Counted from the stretch's first letter, positions 1 to 9,154 are shown. The stretch: DNA of 64,000 nt from Spongorhabdus nitratireducens (GCA_947387575.1 CANDOC010000008.1:62001-126000), one strand, 5' to 3'. The notes: a model not told the origin generated them from the sequence alone. Translations and numbers: made by a program.

Positions 1-414
1 CTTTTCGGCTTCATCCGGAAAAGTAGAAATTGTATCAACGGCCTGATCAATATCACGCAACACATTATCCGGATCGGCACCTTTCATTACCTCGGCAACA
101 ACCCGACCAAAACCCTCACTGGCTGTTGAGGTGATTTCCTTGATACCTTCAATACCACGGATTTCATTCTCTATCGCCAGTACTACGCCCTGCTCGATTT
201 CATCCGGTGTTGAGCCAGGATAGCTGACGCTAACGTAGACATAATCAAGATCAAACTCGGGGAATACTTCCTTGCGAATCAGCAGCGACATAACCAGTCC
301 ACCAATCAGGCAGACCAGCATCAACAGGTTGGGCGTAACCCGATTACGCACCATCCATGCAATAACACCATGAGAAGTATCTTCGTCAGGTGTCTTCAAT
401 GTATCCTGACTCAT
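1..414 (-). CDS. RND efflux pump inner-membrane permease, N-terminal part (runs off window)
   Basis: Only the first 138 codons are present; the gene continues beyond base 1. The reading frame opens with a short cytoplasmic stretch, then R-N-R-V-T-P-N-L-L-M and a hydrophobic first membrane helix, followed by the start of a periplasmic porter domain (VSYPGSTPDEIE). This is the classic start of AcrB/HAE-type proton-driven pumps, and the family normally exceeds 1000 residues. Its ATG overlaps the adaptor's TGA in an ATGA arrangement (411-414), so the two are translationally coupled. It is the last visible gene of a regulator-outer membrane factor-adaptor-pump operon. The substrate cannot be predicted from this fragment. 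Confidence 0.9.
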   Translation of the reverse strand, partial: MSQDTLKTPDEDTSHGVIAWMVRNRVTPNLLMLVCLIGGLVMSLLIRKEVFPEFDLDYVYVSVSYPGSTPDEIEQGVVLAIENEIRGIEGIKEITSTASEGFGRVVAEVMKGADPDNVLRDIDQAVDTISTFPDEAEK

Positions 415-1652
415 AGTGATGCCACCTCCTGATCTGGCAGTTCCTTGCTTGCCAGTTCGGTTGGCATAACTTTCAGCGGCATACCTTCCACTACAACAGG
501 CAACAGCGTTGTAATAATTCTTTCGCCGGCTTGAACTCCACCTTTCAGCACTACCTGATCGCGACCACGGAATAACACTTCAACTTGTCGTATTTCCAGT
601 TGATCAAGATCGTTCATCAGCCATATTTTATTATCGCCATGCAGCCATTCACGGGATACCAGAATGACATTATCAAGTTCATGTCCGCTGATACCGGCCT
701 GCAGAAAATCTCCAACCAGAACTTTAGGCAAACCATTGTTTTCAGGTTTAAGTGCCATCGGATCATCAATGCTAATGATTACTCTGGCCATACGAGTGCT
801 TTCTTCCAAACGGGGAAGGAGGGACAGAACTTCACCAGATCGGCTGCTATTCATGTTCCAGGCCGTGTTACTGGTAATCTTGACCTGAGATCCCTGAGCT
901 TTATCTTTCGGAAAAACAATCCAACCCAGCTGGCTTACAGGGACACTGACTTCCAGCCAGAATTCATCGGTGCTGACCAACTCAAGCAGAGCGGTACCTG
1001 TGCTTACTTCACTACCCGGTTCAATATTCCGACTCAGAATACGTGAGTTAAACGGTGCTTTAACCTGCGTGCGTTCCAGATTCAGTTGCGCCTGCTGTAG
1101 CTGAACAGTGGCACTATCAACAGCCGAGCGTGCAATCGCCAGTTCCGGCTTGCGCAAAACAAAAGCTTCGTCGTCTGCACTCAGCTTCTGACCCATCAGC
1201 TCATATTCCCTGCGGGCAATAGCCTGTTGTCCTTTCTCCTGTAACAGTTGAGCTTCTGCTTTTGTCAGTGCACTCTGCTTTTCTCTGATAGTCAGCTGGT
1301 AATCTGCCGGATCAAGCTTCAGCAAAATATCACCCTGTGCCACCAGCTCACCAGGCAACAGATCTGATTCCAGTGACTGTACTCTGCCACCAACCCGGGG
1401 GTACAAGGTCAGGGAGCGGGCCGCTTTTACTTCTCCGGAAACTTCAATGACCGGTTGGTATGAACTGAACGCAGCCGTCTCTACATTAACCAGCCGGGCT
1501 TTAGGTTCAATTTTAACCTTGTCTACCCGGGGGGAATTTTTCATCAGCAGCCAGGCCGCTCCGACACCGGCTATCAGCAAAAGTACCGGCAATACTTTGA
1601 ACGCCCGGCCCTTCAAGCTGGACGCAGCATTTTTCTGTTGTGTTGAACTCAT
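411..1652 (-). CDS. RND efflux periplasmic adaptor (membrane fusion protein)
   Basis: The 413-residue protein is a typical HlyD/AcrA-type adaptor that bridges the inner-membrane pump and the outer-membrane channel. One membrane helix at about residues 18-37 anchors it. A lipoyl half-motif follows (PRVGGRVQSL, about 86-95; GDILLKLDPADY, about 107-118), then an alpha-helical hairpin rich in Q, E and A (about 120-190), then the second lipoyl half (TQVKAPFNSRI) and beta-barrel and membrane-proximal domains. It lies 24 bases after the outer membrane factor gene and overlaps the pump gene by four bases, so all three should be co-expressed. Confidence 0.93.
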   Translation of the reverse strand: MSSTQQKNAASSLKGRAFKVLPVLLLIAGVGAAWLLMKNSPRVDKVKIEPKARLVNVETAAFSSYQPVIEVSGEVKAARSLTLYPRVGGRVQSLESDLLPGELVAQGDILLKLDPADYQLTIREKQSALTKAEAQLLQEKGQQAIARREYELMGQKLSADDEAFVLRKPELAIARSAVDSATVQLQQAQLNLERTQVKAPFNSRILSRNIEPGSEVSTGTALLELVSTDEFWLEVSVPVSQLGWIVFPKDKAQGSQVKITSNTAWNMNSSRSGEVLSLLPRLEESTRMARVIISIDDPMALKPENNGLPKVLVGDFLQAGISGHELDNVILVSREWLHGDNKIWLMNDLDQLEIRQVEVLFRGRDQVVLKGGVQAGERIITTLLPVVVEGMPLKVMPTELASKELPDQEVASL

Positions 1653-1676
1653 GTGTGTTCCTGAATCTTTGCGATA

Positions 1677-3074
1677 TTACTGCGCTGATTTTGCTGAATT
1701 CATGTCGGCTGAGGCTGTGAGAAAACCGCCACCCAATGCCCGATAAAGATCAACCCTGTACTCCAGGTGCTGCACTCTGGATGTCAGTAGCTGTCTTTCA
1801 AGCTTGTATAACTGTTGCTGTGCATTCAGTACGGCCAGGTAGTTCTCGGTTCCCTTGGCATAACGCAGCCGGATCTGTTCCAGTACCTGCTTTGCCAAAG
1901 CGGTTTGCTCAAGGGTTTTATCCAGATAATGCTGTTGTGCCGCTTCTCTGGTCAGTGCAGCTTCAACTTCGCCCAGCGCATCAAGTACGGACTGGGTATA
2001 GGTATGCAGTGCTTCTCCGGCTGCAGCCTCCGCGCGGTCAGCTTCAGCAGAACGTCGTCCACCATCAAACACCGGAGCAGCCAGATTGCCTGCCAGTGCC
2101 AGTGCCCAACTGTCGAATAAATTACCCCAGCTGCTGGCAGTAGAATCAAATGATGCTTTAAGTGTTAAAGCCGGCATCCGATCCGCTTCTGCAACACCGA
2201 TTTTCTGGCGGGCAGCTTCATAGCTGTACCACTGCTGTCGCAAATCAGGCCGACGGGCAATGACATTGGCCGGAATGCCAGTATCCGGTAGTACCGGTAT
2301 AAGAGGTAAAACAGATGAAGGGAAGTTTCCGGATGTCTGAGGTGTATCGCCCAGAAGAATATTAAGCTGCTGCTGAAGTACATCCAGCTCACTCTGTGCC
2401 AGCACCAGATCCGCCTGCGTTGACTGCAGTAACTGTTCCTGCTGCAGCACGTCAGTAAATGCGACCTGACCATACTGATAGCGCATACGGGTCAGCTGGA
2501 GCGTATCTTCAGTACTTTCCAGTTGGGACTGAACCAGTACAACCTGCTCGCGTTGGGCCAGCAACTTGTACCATGTATTGGTAACCGATGCGGCAAGCGT
2601 TATAGCCGCTGCATCCAGTGATTCAGCACTGGCAAAATAACTGGCTCTGGCACTTTCGGCCTCTGCGGCAACCCGGCCCCATAAATCGAGTTCATAGCTG
2701 GCCTGCAAACCAAAGCTGCGTTTGTTGGTATTGCCAATATCACTGCTGGTATCCTGTCGTATACGAGATTGCCCGGCAGTCAGTGATACCGCAGGTAACC
2801 GGCTGGCTCCAGCCTTAATCGCAACGGCCTCTGCCTGCTCCAGACGTTTCCAACCGGCCTGAAGACTGAAGTTTTCCGACAATGCCTTTTCGACCAGCTG
2901 ATTCAGCGTGGCATCACCAAACTCACGCCACCATTTATCTGTCAGCTGACGCTCACCTGACTGAGAGAATTCGGTTGGAACGGTAACCGGCAGAGGCTCG
3001 GATGTTGGCACAAAAGAGCAGCCACTCAAAACCAGCAGCATCAGCATCGCCTGTGCCCCAGGACGCATTATCAA
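1677..3074 (-). CDS. Outer membrane factor lipoprotein, NodT/OprM type
   Basis: The 465-residue protein is the TolC-like channel of the efflux system. A short signal peptide ends in the lipobox L-S-G-C, and Ser at +2 predicts transfer to the outer membrane. Two repeats of the outer-membrane-efflux fold follow, with coiled-coil signatures such as ELDLWGRVAAEAESARA and APVFDGGRRSAEADRAEA. The start is ambiguous. A TTG at 3074 has a GGGGAG ribosome site at ideal spacing, while the ATG at 3068 sits further away. It precedes the adaptor gene and follows the ArsR-type regulator on the same strand. Confidence 0.92.
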   Translation of the reverse strand: MIMRPGAQAMLMLLVLSGCSFVPTSEPLPVTVPTEFSQSGERQLTDKWWREFGDATLNQLVEKALSENFSLQAGWKRLEQAEAVAIKAGASRLPAVSLTAGQSRIRQDTSSDIGNTNKRSFGLQASYELDLWGRVAAEAESARASYFASAESLDAAAITLAASVTNTWYKLLAQREQVVLVQSQLESTEDTLQLTRMRYQYGQVAFTDVLQQEQLLQSTQADLVLAQSELDVLQQQLNILLGDTPQTSGNFPSSVLPLIPVLPDTGIPANVIARRPDLRQQWYSYEAARQKIGVAEADRMPALTLKASFDSTASSWGNLFDSWALALAGNLAAPVFDGGRRSAEADRAEAAAGEALHTYTQSVLDALGEVEAALTREAAQQHYLDKTLEQTALAKQVLEQIRLRYAKGTENYLAVLNAQQQLYKLERQLLTSRVQHLEYRVDLYRALGGGFLTASADMNSAKSAQ

Positions 3075-3247
3075 TACAATCTCCCCGCTTGTGTTTTATG
3101 GTGACTGTTTCATTACGACAGCATATAAATACAGTCACTTCAGCAAAGCATCTTATTTAAACGGGAAAATGTATCGAAAGTTTGTCAGTTTTTTCAGAGG
3201 TATGTCACGCAGACTTTCAGAGAGGAAAAGCAGTAGCCGGACAAATC

Positions 3248-3589
3248 CTAATGATCATCAGCCGGCTCGAGCACGTGGCTGACCATGTCCTTCAATACAC
3301 ATTCAATGTGGCGGTCATCCAGTTCATACAACATGTTTTTACCCTGTCGGCTGGCTTTCAGAATTCGCGCTTCACGTAAGTGACGTAAATGATGACTAGC
3401 CAGGGACTGAGACAGATTCGCTACAGTTGCCAGACAACATACCGGCTTGGGTCCCGACAGGCAGGCCAGTACCATTTTCAACCGGCCTTCTTCTCCCAGC
3501 AGACGGAAAATAGAAGCCAGACGGGAATGGGCCTGGTCATTTAACGGTAAGGTTGCATTATCTGATGCAGATTCGGCTGGATCCGGCAT
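3248..3589 (-). CDS. ArsR/SmtB-family winged-helix regulator
   Basis: A small (about 113 aa) winged-helix repressor. The recognition region LSQSLASHHLRHLREARIL is the classic ArsR helix-turn-helix, followed by a basic wing (ASRQGKNMLYEL). A paired cysteine (KPVCCL) sits just before the helix where many family members bind metal or sense thiols. The frame opens at a TTG at 3610 without a ribosome site; the ATG at 3589 (MPDPAES) is preferred. It is the first gene before the RND efflux operon on the same strand, so it probably regulates that operon. Its ligand is unknown. Confidence 0.85.
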   Translation of the reverse strand: MPDPAESASDNATLPLNDQAHSRLASIFRLLGEEGRLKMVLACLSGPKPVCCLATVANLSQSLASHHLRHLREARILKASRQGKNMLYELDDRHIECVLKDMVSHVLEPADDH

Positions 3590-3638
3590 AGGGCCTAACG
3601 GGTTCTTCAAATAATCACTGAAGCCTACATCATAACAA

Positions 3639-3681
3639 ACTCACTGCCATCAATCCCTATTGAGAATTAATAGCAGTGAGT
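3639..3681. promoter_or_regulatory. Perfect 9-bp inverted repeat upstream of the arsR-type gene
   Basis: ACTCACTGC (3639-3647) and GCAGTGAGT (3673-3681) are exact reverse complements separated by 25 bases, just upstream of the regulator's start. It could be the regulator's own operator, or a stem ending the transcript of the preceding 3700-4083 gene. No T-tract follows on the minus strand, which favours the operator reading weakly. Confidence 0.4.
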
Positions 3682-3699
3682 CCGGCATACCGTGAAGAT

Positions 3700-4083
3700 T
3701 TAGTGTGGTTCTGGTTGATCCGGTTTTAACGGGGCAATCATTGCCAATACCAATGCCAGCACAAATACGCTCCCAAGCAGTGACTCAAACCAGAACAGGG
3801 CACTGGATGGTTCGATCTCAGCTATTAGCAACATGTGCTTGACCACATACCCGTATATCCCCACTGAATTCAGCCCAAATCCAATAATCAACAAACCAGC
3901 GGTTAGCAACAGTGGAAAGCTGAAAGCATTGAAAATAAAGCCTCTGAGCATGGCTTCCAGCCGACAAACTGCCGGCTTTTTAAGCTTCAGCTCAAAATCT
4001 GAAAGGGTGGGGATATCAGCACTACACGGTACTGACGAAGAAATGGTACTTCCCTTGACTACCTGCGGGGCCTTTGACTGCAT
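3700..4083 (-). CDS. Unknown small membrane protein with two predicted helices
   Basis: A 127-residue protein not recognised as a known family. A polar N-terminal third (to about residue 45) is followed by two hydrophobic segments, about 48-75 (FNAFSFPLLLTAGLLIIGFG) and about 92-117 (FWFESLLGSVFVLALVLAMI), and a short charged tail. The gene stands alone between the efflux operon and a second anchored protein. It has a normal ATG start. Nothing in it points to an enzymatic role. Confidence 0.65.
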   Translation of the reverse strand: MQSKAPQVVKGSTISSSVPCSADIPTLSDFELKLKKPAVCRLEAMLRGFIFNAFSFPLLLTAGLLIIGFGLNSVGIYGYVVKHMLLIAEIEPSSALFWFESLLGSVFVLALVLAMIAPLKPDQPEPH

Positions 4084-4184
4084 GGCTCCGAAACTCCTGT
4101 ACTTCAGTCTTGGTTAAAGTATAGACAGAAGTTCCAACCATTACAGCAGCCCCACAAAAAGCAAGTGCACACTCACCTCAAAGT

Positions 4185-4979
4185 TCAATGCCGGGGCGAA
4201 AACATGAATTGCTGCATAACCTGACTGATAATATCCTGCACTTTATCCACCATACTGCTGTACCCCTGCTCCAGCCCGTCCCGAAAAGCCTTCGCGGCCT
4301 CAGGTAAATCACTGTCCTGCTGCCCCATAACCAGTGGCAACCTGGAATCCGGAGTATCGGTACCAGCTTTCACCAAAAGCTCTCCTACAGTAGCCGGAAT
4401 CACCAAGGCCAGGCTTTCTCCTGACATGTAACCGTCGATAAAGCGTGTCCGCAGCACCGGATTATTACCTGCCCGATCTCCAATATTGGCCTGGGCAAAA
4501 AGATCAGCAGCCTCACACCAACGGGCCTGGTATTCACTCTGGACTGCTTCCGTGGCACAGTCATATGTCACCAGCCCCATGGCTTCCATGGCGGCATCAT
4601 AGCCCTTGCTATAACCCAGTTCGTATTCAGCAACAACACTGGACTCTTCAGATACTTTCAAAGAACGGGCATGGTGGGCGTCATATAATCCATCTTTATA
4701 TCCTTCCAGATATTTATTCCATCCCTCAGGGTTATCTGGATTCTTGGCCTGTTCTGAATATTCGTTATAACTGTTGCGAGCTGTACACCAGATCTGCTGA
4801 TCCACACCTTTCGGGTTGGTGCAGTCAGGTTCTTGCGGTGAAGTTTCTTTTCGGGATATTTCTGCAGGAGTAGTTGAGGGAGAATCAACTTCCGAGGGCT
4901 GTTTGCGCTTGGTACCGGACTGTATGCCGGCCATATAGCCAACCAGCAAGGCAAGTAACAGAAAAATTGCCTGTTTCAT
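4185..4979 (-). CDS. Membrane-anchored periplasmic protein with GYxxG repeats, unknown function
   Basis: A 264-residue protein with an N-terminal hydrophobic segment (MKQAIFLLLALLVGYMAG) serving as anchor or signal, then a polar Ser/Thr/Pro linker to about residue 50. The rest shows four spaced copies of a Y/F-x-x-G-Y/L-x-x-G pattern (YLEGYKDG, YELGYSKG, FIDGYMSG, FRDGLEQG), and cysteines in DCTNPKG, WCTARN, YDCATE and RWCEAAD that could form disulfides in the periplasm. No known family is recognised. It is a single gene between a small membrane protein and ubiI. Confidence 0.65.
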   Translation of the reverse strand: MKQAIFLLLALLVGYMAGIQSGTKRKQPSEVDSPSTTPAEISRKETSPQEPDCTNPKGVDQQIWCTARNSYNEYSEQAKNPDNPEGWNKYLEGYKDGLYDAHHARSLKVSEESSVVAEYELGYSKGYDAAMEAMGLVTYDCATEAVQSEYQARWCEAADLFAQANIGDRAGNNPVLRTRFIDGYMSGESLALVIPATVGELLVKAGTDTPDSRLPLVMGQQDSDLPEAAKAFRDGLEQGYSSMVDKVQDIISQVMQQFMFSPRH

Positions 4980-5109
4980 TGCGCCACTCCTTGAGTTTTT
5001 CTATGCAGGAATGGCGCTAACTATAGTTGCTGAAACAGTTGTTGAAACAAAAGCTGCTTAAAGCCGGTTACCTAAAAACAGAGTAACCCGCGTTGCACCC
5101 AGCACTTCT

Positions 5110-6381
5110 TCAGGCTGCTGGGGATTCAGTCTGTTCCCGGCACAAGCGAGGCAAATCACCTTCCAGTCCCATCGCATGGCGAATCAACTTGTGTTTGACT
5201 TCCGGCAGGCGGTTGGTCAGTTTTAACCCGGCATTTCGCAGCCAGCGTACTGGCAAGGCATCAGCTCCGAACAGGTGCTGAAATCCTTCCATCGCTCCCA
5301 GCATGGCCAGATTGTCACCCATACGTCGCCGCTGATAACGGGACAGAACACTGGCGCCGGCAATATTGGCTCCCCGCTCAAAAGCATGAATCAGCTCTTC
5401 TGCCAGCACGGCAACATCCAGTAATCCAAGGTTTACACCCTGACCGGCCAGCGGGTGAATAGTATGCGCAGCATCACCGACCAGAACTACTGAATCACTG
5501 TAATAGCGCCGGACATGACGGTGTCGCAACGGATAACTGAAGCGTTCCGTAGCAGCAACAACCTTACCGAGACATCCTTCAGATGCCCGTGTCAGTTGAC
5601 GACAGAATTCGGCATCATCCAGCTGCATGATACGGGTAGCTTCCTCGGGAACCTGCGACCAGACGACAGAGCATCGATGTTTTCCATCCTGATCAGGCAA
5701 AGGCAAAAATGCCAATGGACCAGTATTGGAGAAGCGTTGCCAGGCGGTATCATCATGATAACGCTCGGTCTCAATTGTGGTTACCACCGCATGATGCAGA
5801 CAGTCACGGCGATTCAATGGAATACCGGCCAACTGCCGCATTTTTGATTCGGCACCATCAGCGCCGACAACCAGTTTTGCCTTATAAACCCGGCCATCGG
5901 TCAAGCCAACCTGAGTAACGAAGCCCGGCTCTATCGACTGAACCTTGCTGTCATACAGGCAGCTGACATCGCCAGCACTCAGCCGCTTGTTTAACGCGCC
6001 CTGAATAACATTGTTTTCCACAATATGTCCCAGGGAGGACAAGTGCATTTCAGCTGCACCAAACTGGATATTGCCTGTTCCCTCACCATCCCAGACATAC
6101 ATTCTTTTGTAGGGGCAAACCCGGTCAGCCACCATATCCTTCCAGGCACCGAGCTGAACAAACAGTTGGCGAGAGGCTTCAGTCAGGGCACAGACCCTTG
6201 GGTCAAAACCGGTTGTTACCGGCACACTGTCTGTTGGAGCCGAACCCGCATCCAGCAAGGCAACCTTCATTCCATGCCCATCAAGAGCACAGGCCAGCGC
6301 GCTGCCTACCATACCACCACCGACAATCATAATATCGAATTCGGTTGATCCGGCATGATGATTATTCAAACGCTCTGACAT
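5110..6381 (-). CDS. ubiI: Ubiquinone biosynthesis FAD monooxygenase UbiI (VisC)
   Basis: A 423-residue flavin hydroxylase that adds the C5 hydroxyl to the octaprenyl-phenol ring in aerobic ubiquinone synthesis. The N-terminal dinucleotide motif IVGGGMVGSALACAL (about residue 19) binds FAD. The second flavin motif, VLVGDAAHTIHPLAGQGVNL (about 297-316), is nearly identical to that of E. coli VisC/UbiI. Gene order ygfB-pepP-ubiH-ubiI matches E. coli, which decides between the two similar hydroxylases here. It lies 66 bases after ubiH and closes the operon. Confidence 0.92.
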   Translation of the reverse strand: MSERLNNHHAGSTEFDIMIVGGGMVGSALACALDGHGMKVALLDAGSAPTDSVPVTTGFDPRVCALTEASRQLFVQLGAWKDMVADRVCPYKRMYVWDGEGTGNIQFGAAEMHLSSLGHIVENNVIQGALNKRLSAGDVSCLYDSKVQSIEPGFVTQVGLTDGRVYKAKLVVGADGAESKMRQLAGIPLNRRDCLHHAVVTTIETERYHDDTAWQRFSNTGPLAFLPLPDQDGKHRCSVVWSQVPEEATRIMQLDDAEFCRQLTRASEGCLGKVVAATERFSYPLRHRHVRRYYSDSVVLVGDAAHTIHPLAGQGVNLGLLDVAVLAEELIHAFERGANIAGASVLSRYQRRRMGDNLAMLGAMEGFQHLFGADALPVRWLRNAGLKLTNRLPEVKHKLIRHAMGLEGDLPRLCREQTESPAA

Positions 6382-6447
6382 GCTTACCTCGCTGTCTTAA
6401 CTCTTTGTCTAAATGCTGCACGCATAGGAAATTCTGTAACGGGTATA

Positions 6448-7722
6448 TTACAACTCTGTACGGGGAGTTTTAATACTGCCAACCCCCATTGCCTCACGTG
6501 CAAATAAACGACGAAGAGGCGGTACAGCTTCCATAGCAGCCAAGCCCAAGTTACGGCCAAATGCCGGAATCATACCGGGCTCACCAAAACCTTTAACCAA
6601 CAGATCACAGAAGCGCATGGTCAACAACTGGTCTCGCTGCTGGTCATCAACATAACCCAGCAATGGTTTCAGTGCTCCGGGAGACTTGCGCGCCATAACA
6701 TTGTCTTTAATCACATCCGCCAGAGCGACGGCATCACGTAACGACAGATTGAAACCCTGCCCGGCAACAGGATGCATACTATGCGCAGCATTACCCAGTA
6801 CCACTAAACCGGGACGTACCTGCTCTCTCGCCTGCTTCAGGCTGAGCGGATAACAGTGACGTTCACCAACCCGGGTAAAGCGCCCCATTCGAAACCCGAA
6901 TCGTTTCTGCAGGGTATCAAGGAATGTGTTGTCATCCAGTGCCATCCGTTCTGCAGCCAGCTCATGAGACATGGTCCAGACCAGTGCACAGCGGCCCTCG
7001 CTCAAGGGTAACAACGCCATCGCCCCCTGATCAGTAAAGCGCTCCCAGGCGACGTAGTCATGATGTTTGCCGGGAGTCACATTAGTGATAATTGCAGTAT
7101 CACCATACTCATGAACATCAGTCTCGATACCCAGTGATTCTCCCAGTGCCGAGCGGCCACCATCTGCAAGCACTGCCAGTCGCGCTCGCAGAGTGCTTAC
7201 CTCACCGTTTTCATTAAGCGTCAGCGACATACCACCTTCAACCGCTTGCATCGCCTGCACTTCAGCCGGGCATCGGAACCGGATTTCCTTATGCTGTTCC
7301 AGCTGACCCAGAAGACATTGCCCCAGTAACCGGTTCTCAACCACATAGCCCAGTGCCGGAACATTGGACTCTTTATGGTTAAGCCGGGTAATACCAAACT
7401 GTCCTTTCTCGGAAACGTGTACGTGGCGGATCGGTGTCACAACAGACGACAAATCATCCCAGACACCCAGCTGCTCAAAAATCAGCCTTGCACCATAAGA
7501 CAGGGCTGAAGCTCTGGCGTCATAGCTAGGTTGATAGCTGGGCTGAAGAGTTTTATCCGCCTCATCCAGCTTTAATGGTTTGGGCTCAATCACTGTAACT
7601 TTAAGTCCAGAACGAGCCAGTGGCGCTAGCGCTAGTGCCAGCGCTGCACCGACCATGCCACCACCAATGATCACAACATCGCTATCAAATTCAGTTTCCA
7701 AAGCCGGGGCTGGTCTGGACAT
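6448..7722 (-). CDS. ubiH: 2-octaprenyl-6-methoxyphenol hydroxylase UbiH
   Basis: A 424-residue FAD monooxygenase of the ubiquinone pathway that hydroxylates the C1 position. The Rossmann motif VIIGGGMVGAALALALAP begins at about residue 14. The distal motif reads VVLGNAAHSMHPVAGQGFNL; the GNAA form, instead of GDAA, is characteristic of UbiH and separates it from the downstream UbiI. It follows pepP by 37 bases and precedes ubiI on the same strand. A conserved pathway gene of normal length. Confidence 0.93.
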   Translation of the reverse strand: MSRPAPALETEFDSDVVIIGGGMVGAALALALAPLARSGLKVTVIEPKPLKLDEADKTLQPSYQPSYDARASALSYGARLIFEQLGVWDDLSSVVTPIRHVHVSEKGQFGITRLNHKESNVPALGYVVENRLLGQCLLGQLEQHKEIRFRCPAEVQAMQAVEGGMSLTLNENGEVSTLRARLAVLADGGRSALGESLGIETDVHEYGDTAIITNVTPGKHHDYVAWERFTDQGAMALLPLSEGRCALVWTMSHELAAERMALDDNTFLDTLQKRFGFRMGRFTRVGERHCYPLSLKQAREQVRPGLVVLGNAAHSMHPVAGQGFNLSLRDAVALADVIKDNVMARKSPGALKPLLGYVDDQQRDQLLTMRFCDLLVKGFGEPGMIPAFGRNLGLAAMEAVPPLRRLFAREAMGVGSIKTPRTEL

Positions 7723-7759
7723 ACACTCTTTCCGATATTCTCAGTTTCGTTAGTGCTGA

Positions 7760-9076
7760 TTATGAAGCCATCAGCTGTTCAATTTCATCAACCTGTTTCG
7801 GTACAAAAGCCGTCAGGTTTTCATTACCCGTAGCAGTGACGGCAATATCGTCTTCAATTCGAATTCCGATACCACGCCAGCGTGCTTCGACCTGTTCATT
7901 ATCCGGAGCAATATAAATACCCGGCTCGACGGTCAGTACCATACCTTCCCTGAGCTCACGCCACTCGCCGTTTATCTTGTACTCACCCACATCATGAACA
8001 TCCATACCGATCCAGTGACTGGTACGGTGCATATAAAACGCCTTGTAGGCACCCTCTTCAATCAGCTGATCAACGTCACCCTCCAGCAGCCCCAGTCGAA
8101 CCAGTCCTTCGGTAATAACCTTGACCGTTACCTCGTGAGGATCATTGAAACTGTTTCCGGGCTGCACAGCGTCTACTGCCTGTTGTTGTGCATCCAGCAC
8201 AATTTCATAGACCGCTTTTTGCTCGGGACTGAATTTGCCATTAACCGGGAATGTGCGGGTAATGTCAGAGGCATAGTTATCCACTTCACAACCGGCATCA
8301 ATCAACACCAAATCACCGTCTTTCAAAGGTGCATCGTTGTCGTTGTAATGCAGGGTGCAGGCATTTTCACCGCCACCGACAATAGGATTGTATGCCTGGA
8401 ACCGGGCACCCCGGAAACCGGATTCATGAATTATCTCGGCCTCCAGCGAATACTCCGACAGTCCTTCCCGACAAACCATCATCGCCCGCATATGGGCCCG
8501 GCTGCTGATCAACGCCGCATGACGCATTACATCCAGTTCTGCATCGGACTTGAACAGGCGCATTTCACTCAGGATCTGATCCAGTGAGATCACTCTGTCA
8601 GGTGCCTGTGCCGCTTCCTGCTTGAAGCGACGAGTGGATCCAAGCCACTGCTGCAGCTGTTCATCAAATGTCTTGCTGGCACCGGAACAGGCATAAACAC
8701 TGTGACGGCCCGCCATCAGTTTAGGCATCTGCTCATCGCAGGCTGAAATCGGAAACGATTCATCCATGTCATATTCATTGATAGCACCCGCCTTTCCGGC
8801 CCGGCGCCCGGTCCAGATTTCCATTTCCGGATGACGTTCCCGGCAGAACAGAATCTGTTCGCCTTCTTCACGGCCGGGAATCAGCACCAGCACAGCTTCC
8901 GGTTCATTGAAACCGGTCAGGTAATAAAAATGACTGTCCTGGCGATAGGCATATTCGGAGTCACGATTGCGAGAGACCTCGGGGGCCGCCGGAATCACCA
9001 CCATGCCATCCTTACTTATCAGCGACATCAGCTGACGGCGACGTCGGGCATATTCTTCTCTTGGCAGACGGATCAT
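7760..9076 (-). CDS. pepP: Xaa-Pro aminopeptidase (aminopeptidase P II)
   Basis: A 438-residue cytoplasmic metallopeptidase that removes N-terminal residues preceding proline. The N-terminal AMP_N domain (about 1-170) is followed by the pita-bread catalytic domain. Visible dinuclear-metal ligands are the two Asp of LIDAGCEVDNYASDITRTF (about 257-273), His in HRTSHWIGMDVHD (about 355), Glu in TVEPGIYIA and Glu in IRIEDDIAV. The gene is in the ygfB-pepP-ubiH-ubiI order, as in E. coli. The ATG start is preceded by a plausible ribosome site. Confidence 0.96.
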   Translation of the reverse strand: MIRLPREEYARRRRQLMSLISKDGMVVIPAAPEVSRNRDSEYAYRQDSHFYYLTGFNEPEAVLVLIPGREEGEQILFCRERHPEMEIWTGRRAGKAGAINEYDMDESFPISACDEQMPKLMAGRHSVYACSGASKTFDEQLQQWLGSTRRFKQEAAQAPDRVISLDQILSEMRLFKSDAELDVMRHAALISSRAHMRAMMVCREGLSEYSLEAEIIHESGFRGARFQAYNPIVGGGENACTLHYNDNDAPLKDGDLVLIDAGCEVDNYASDITRTFPVNGKFSPEQKAVYEIVLDAQQQAVDAVQPGNSFNDPHEVTVKVITEGLVRLGLLEGDVDQLIEEGAYKAFYMHRTSHWIGMDVHDVGEYKINGEWRELREGMVLTVEPGIYIAPDNEQVEARWRGIGIRIEDDIAVTATGNENLTAFVPKQVDEIEQLMAS

Positions 9077-9113
9077 AAGCGGTGTAATTCCTGATTTGTT
9101 ATTGCTTTAGAGC

Positions 9114-9154
9114 CTGTTCATGATCTTTCGCTATCCAAGAAAGATCATGAACAG
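9114..9154. repeat. Perfect 16-bp inverted repeat between ygfB and pepP
   Basis: CTGTTCATGATCTTTC (9114-9129) pairs exactly with GAAAGATCATGAACAG (9139-9154) around a 9-base loop. It lies in the 143-base spacer between ygfB and pepP. Neither strand has a T-tract after the stem, so it is not a textbook terminator. It may be a processing or stability hairpin, or a copy of a dispersed palindromic repeat. Confidence 0.7.
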
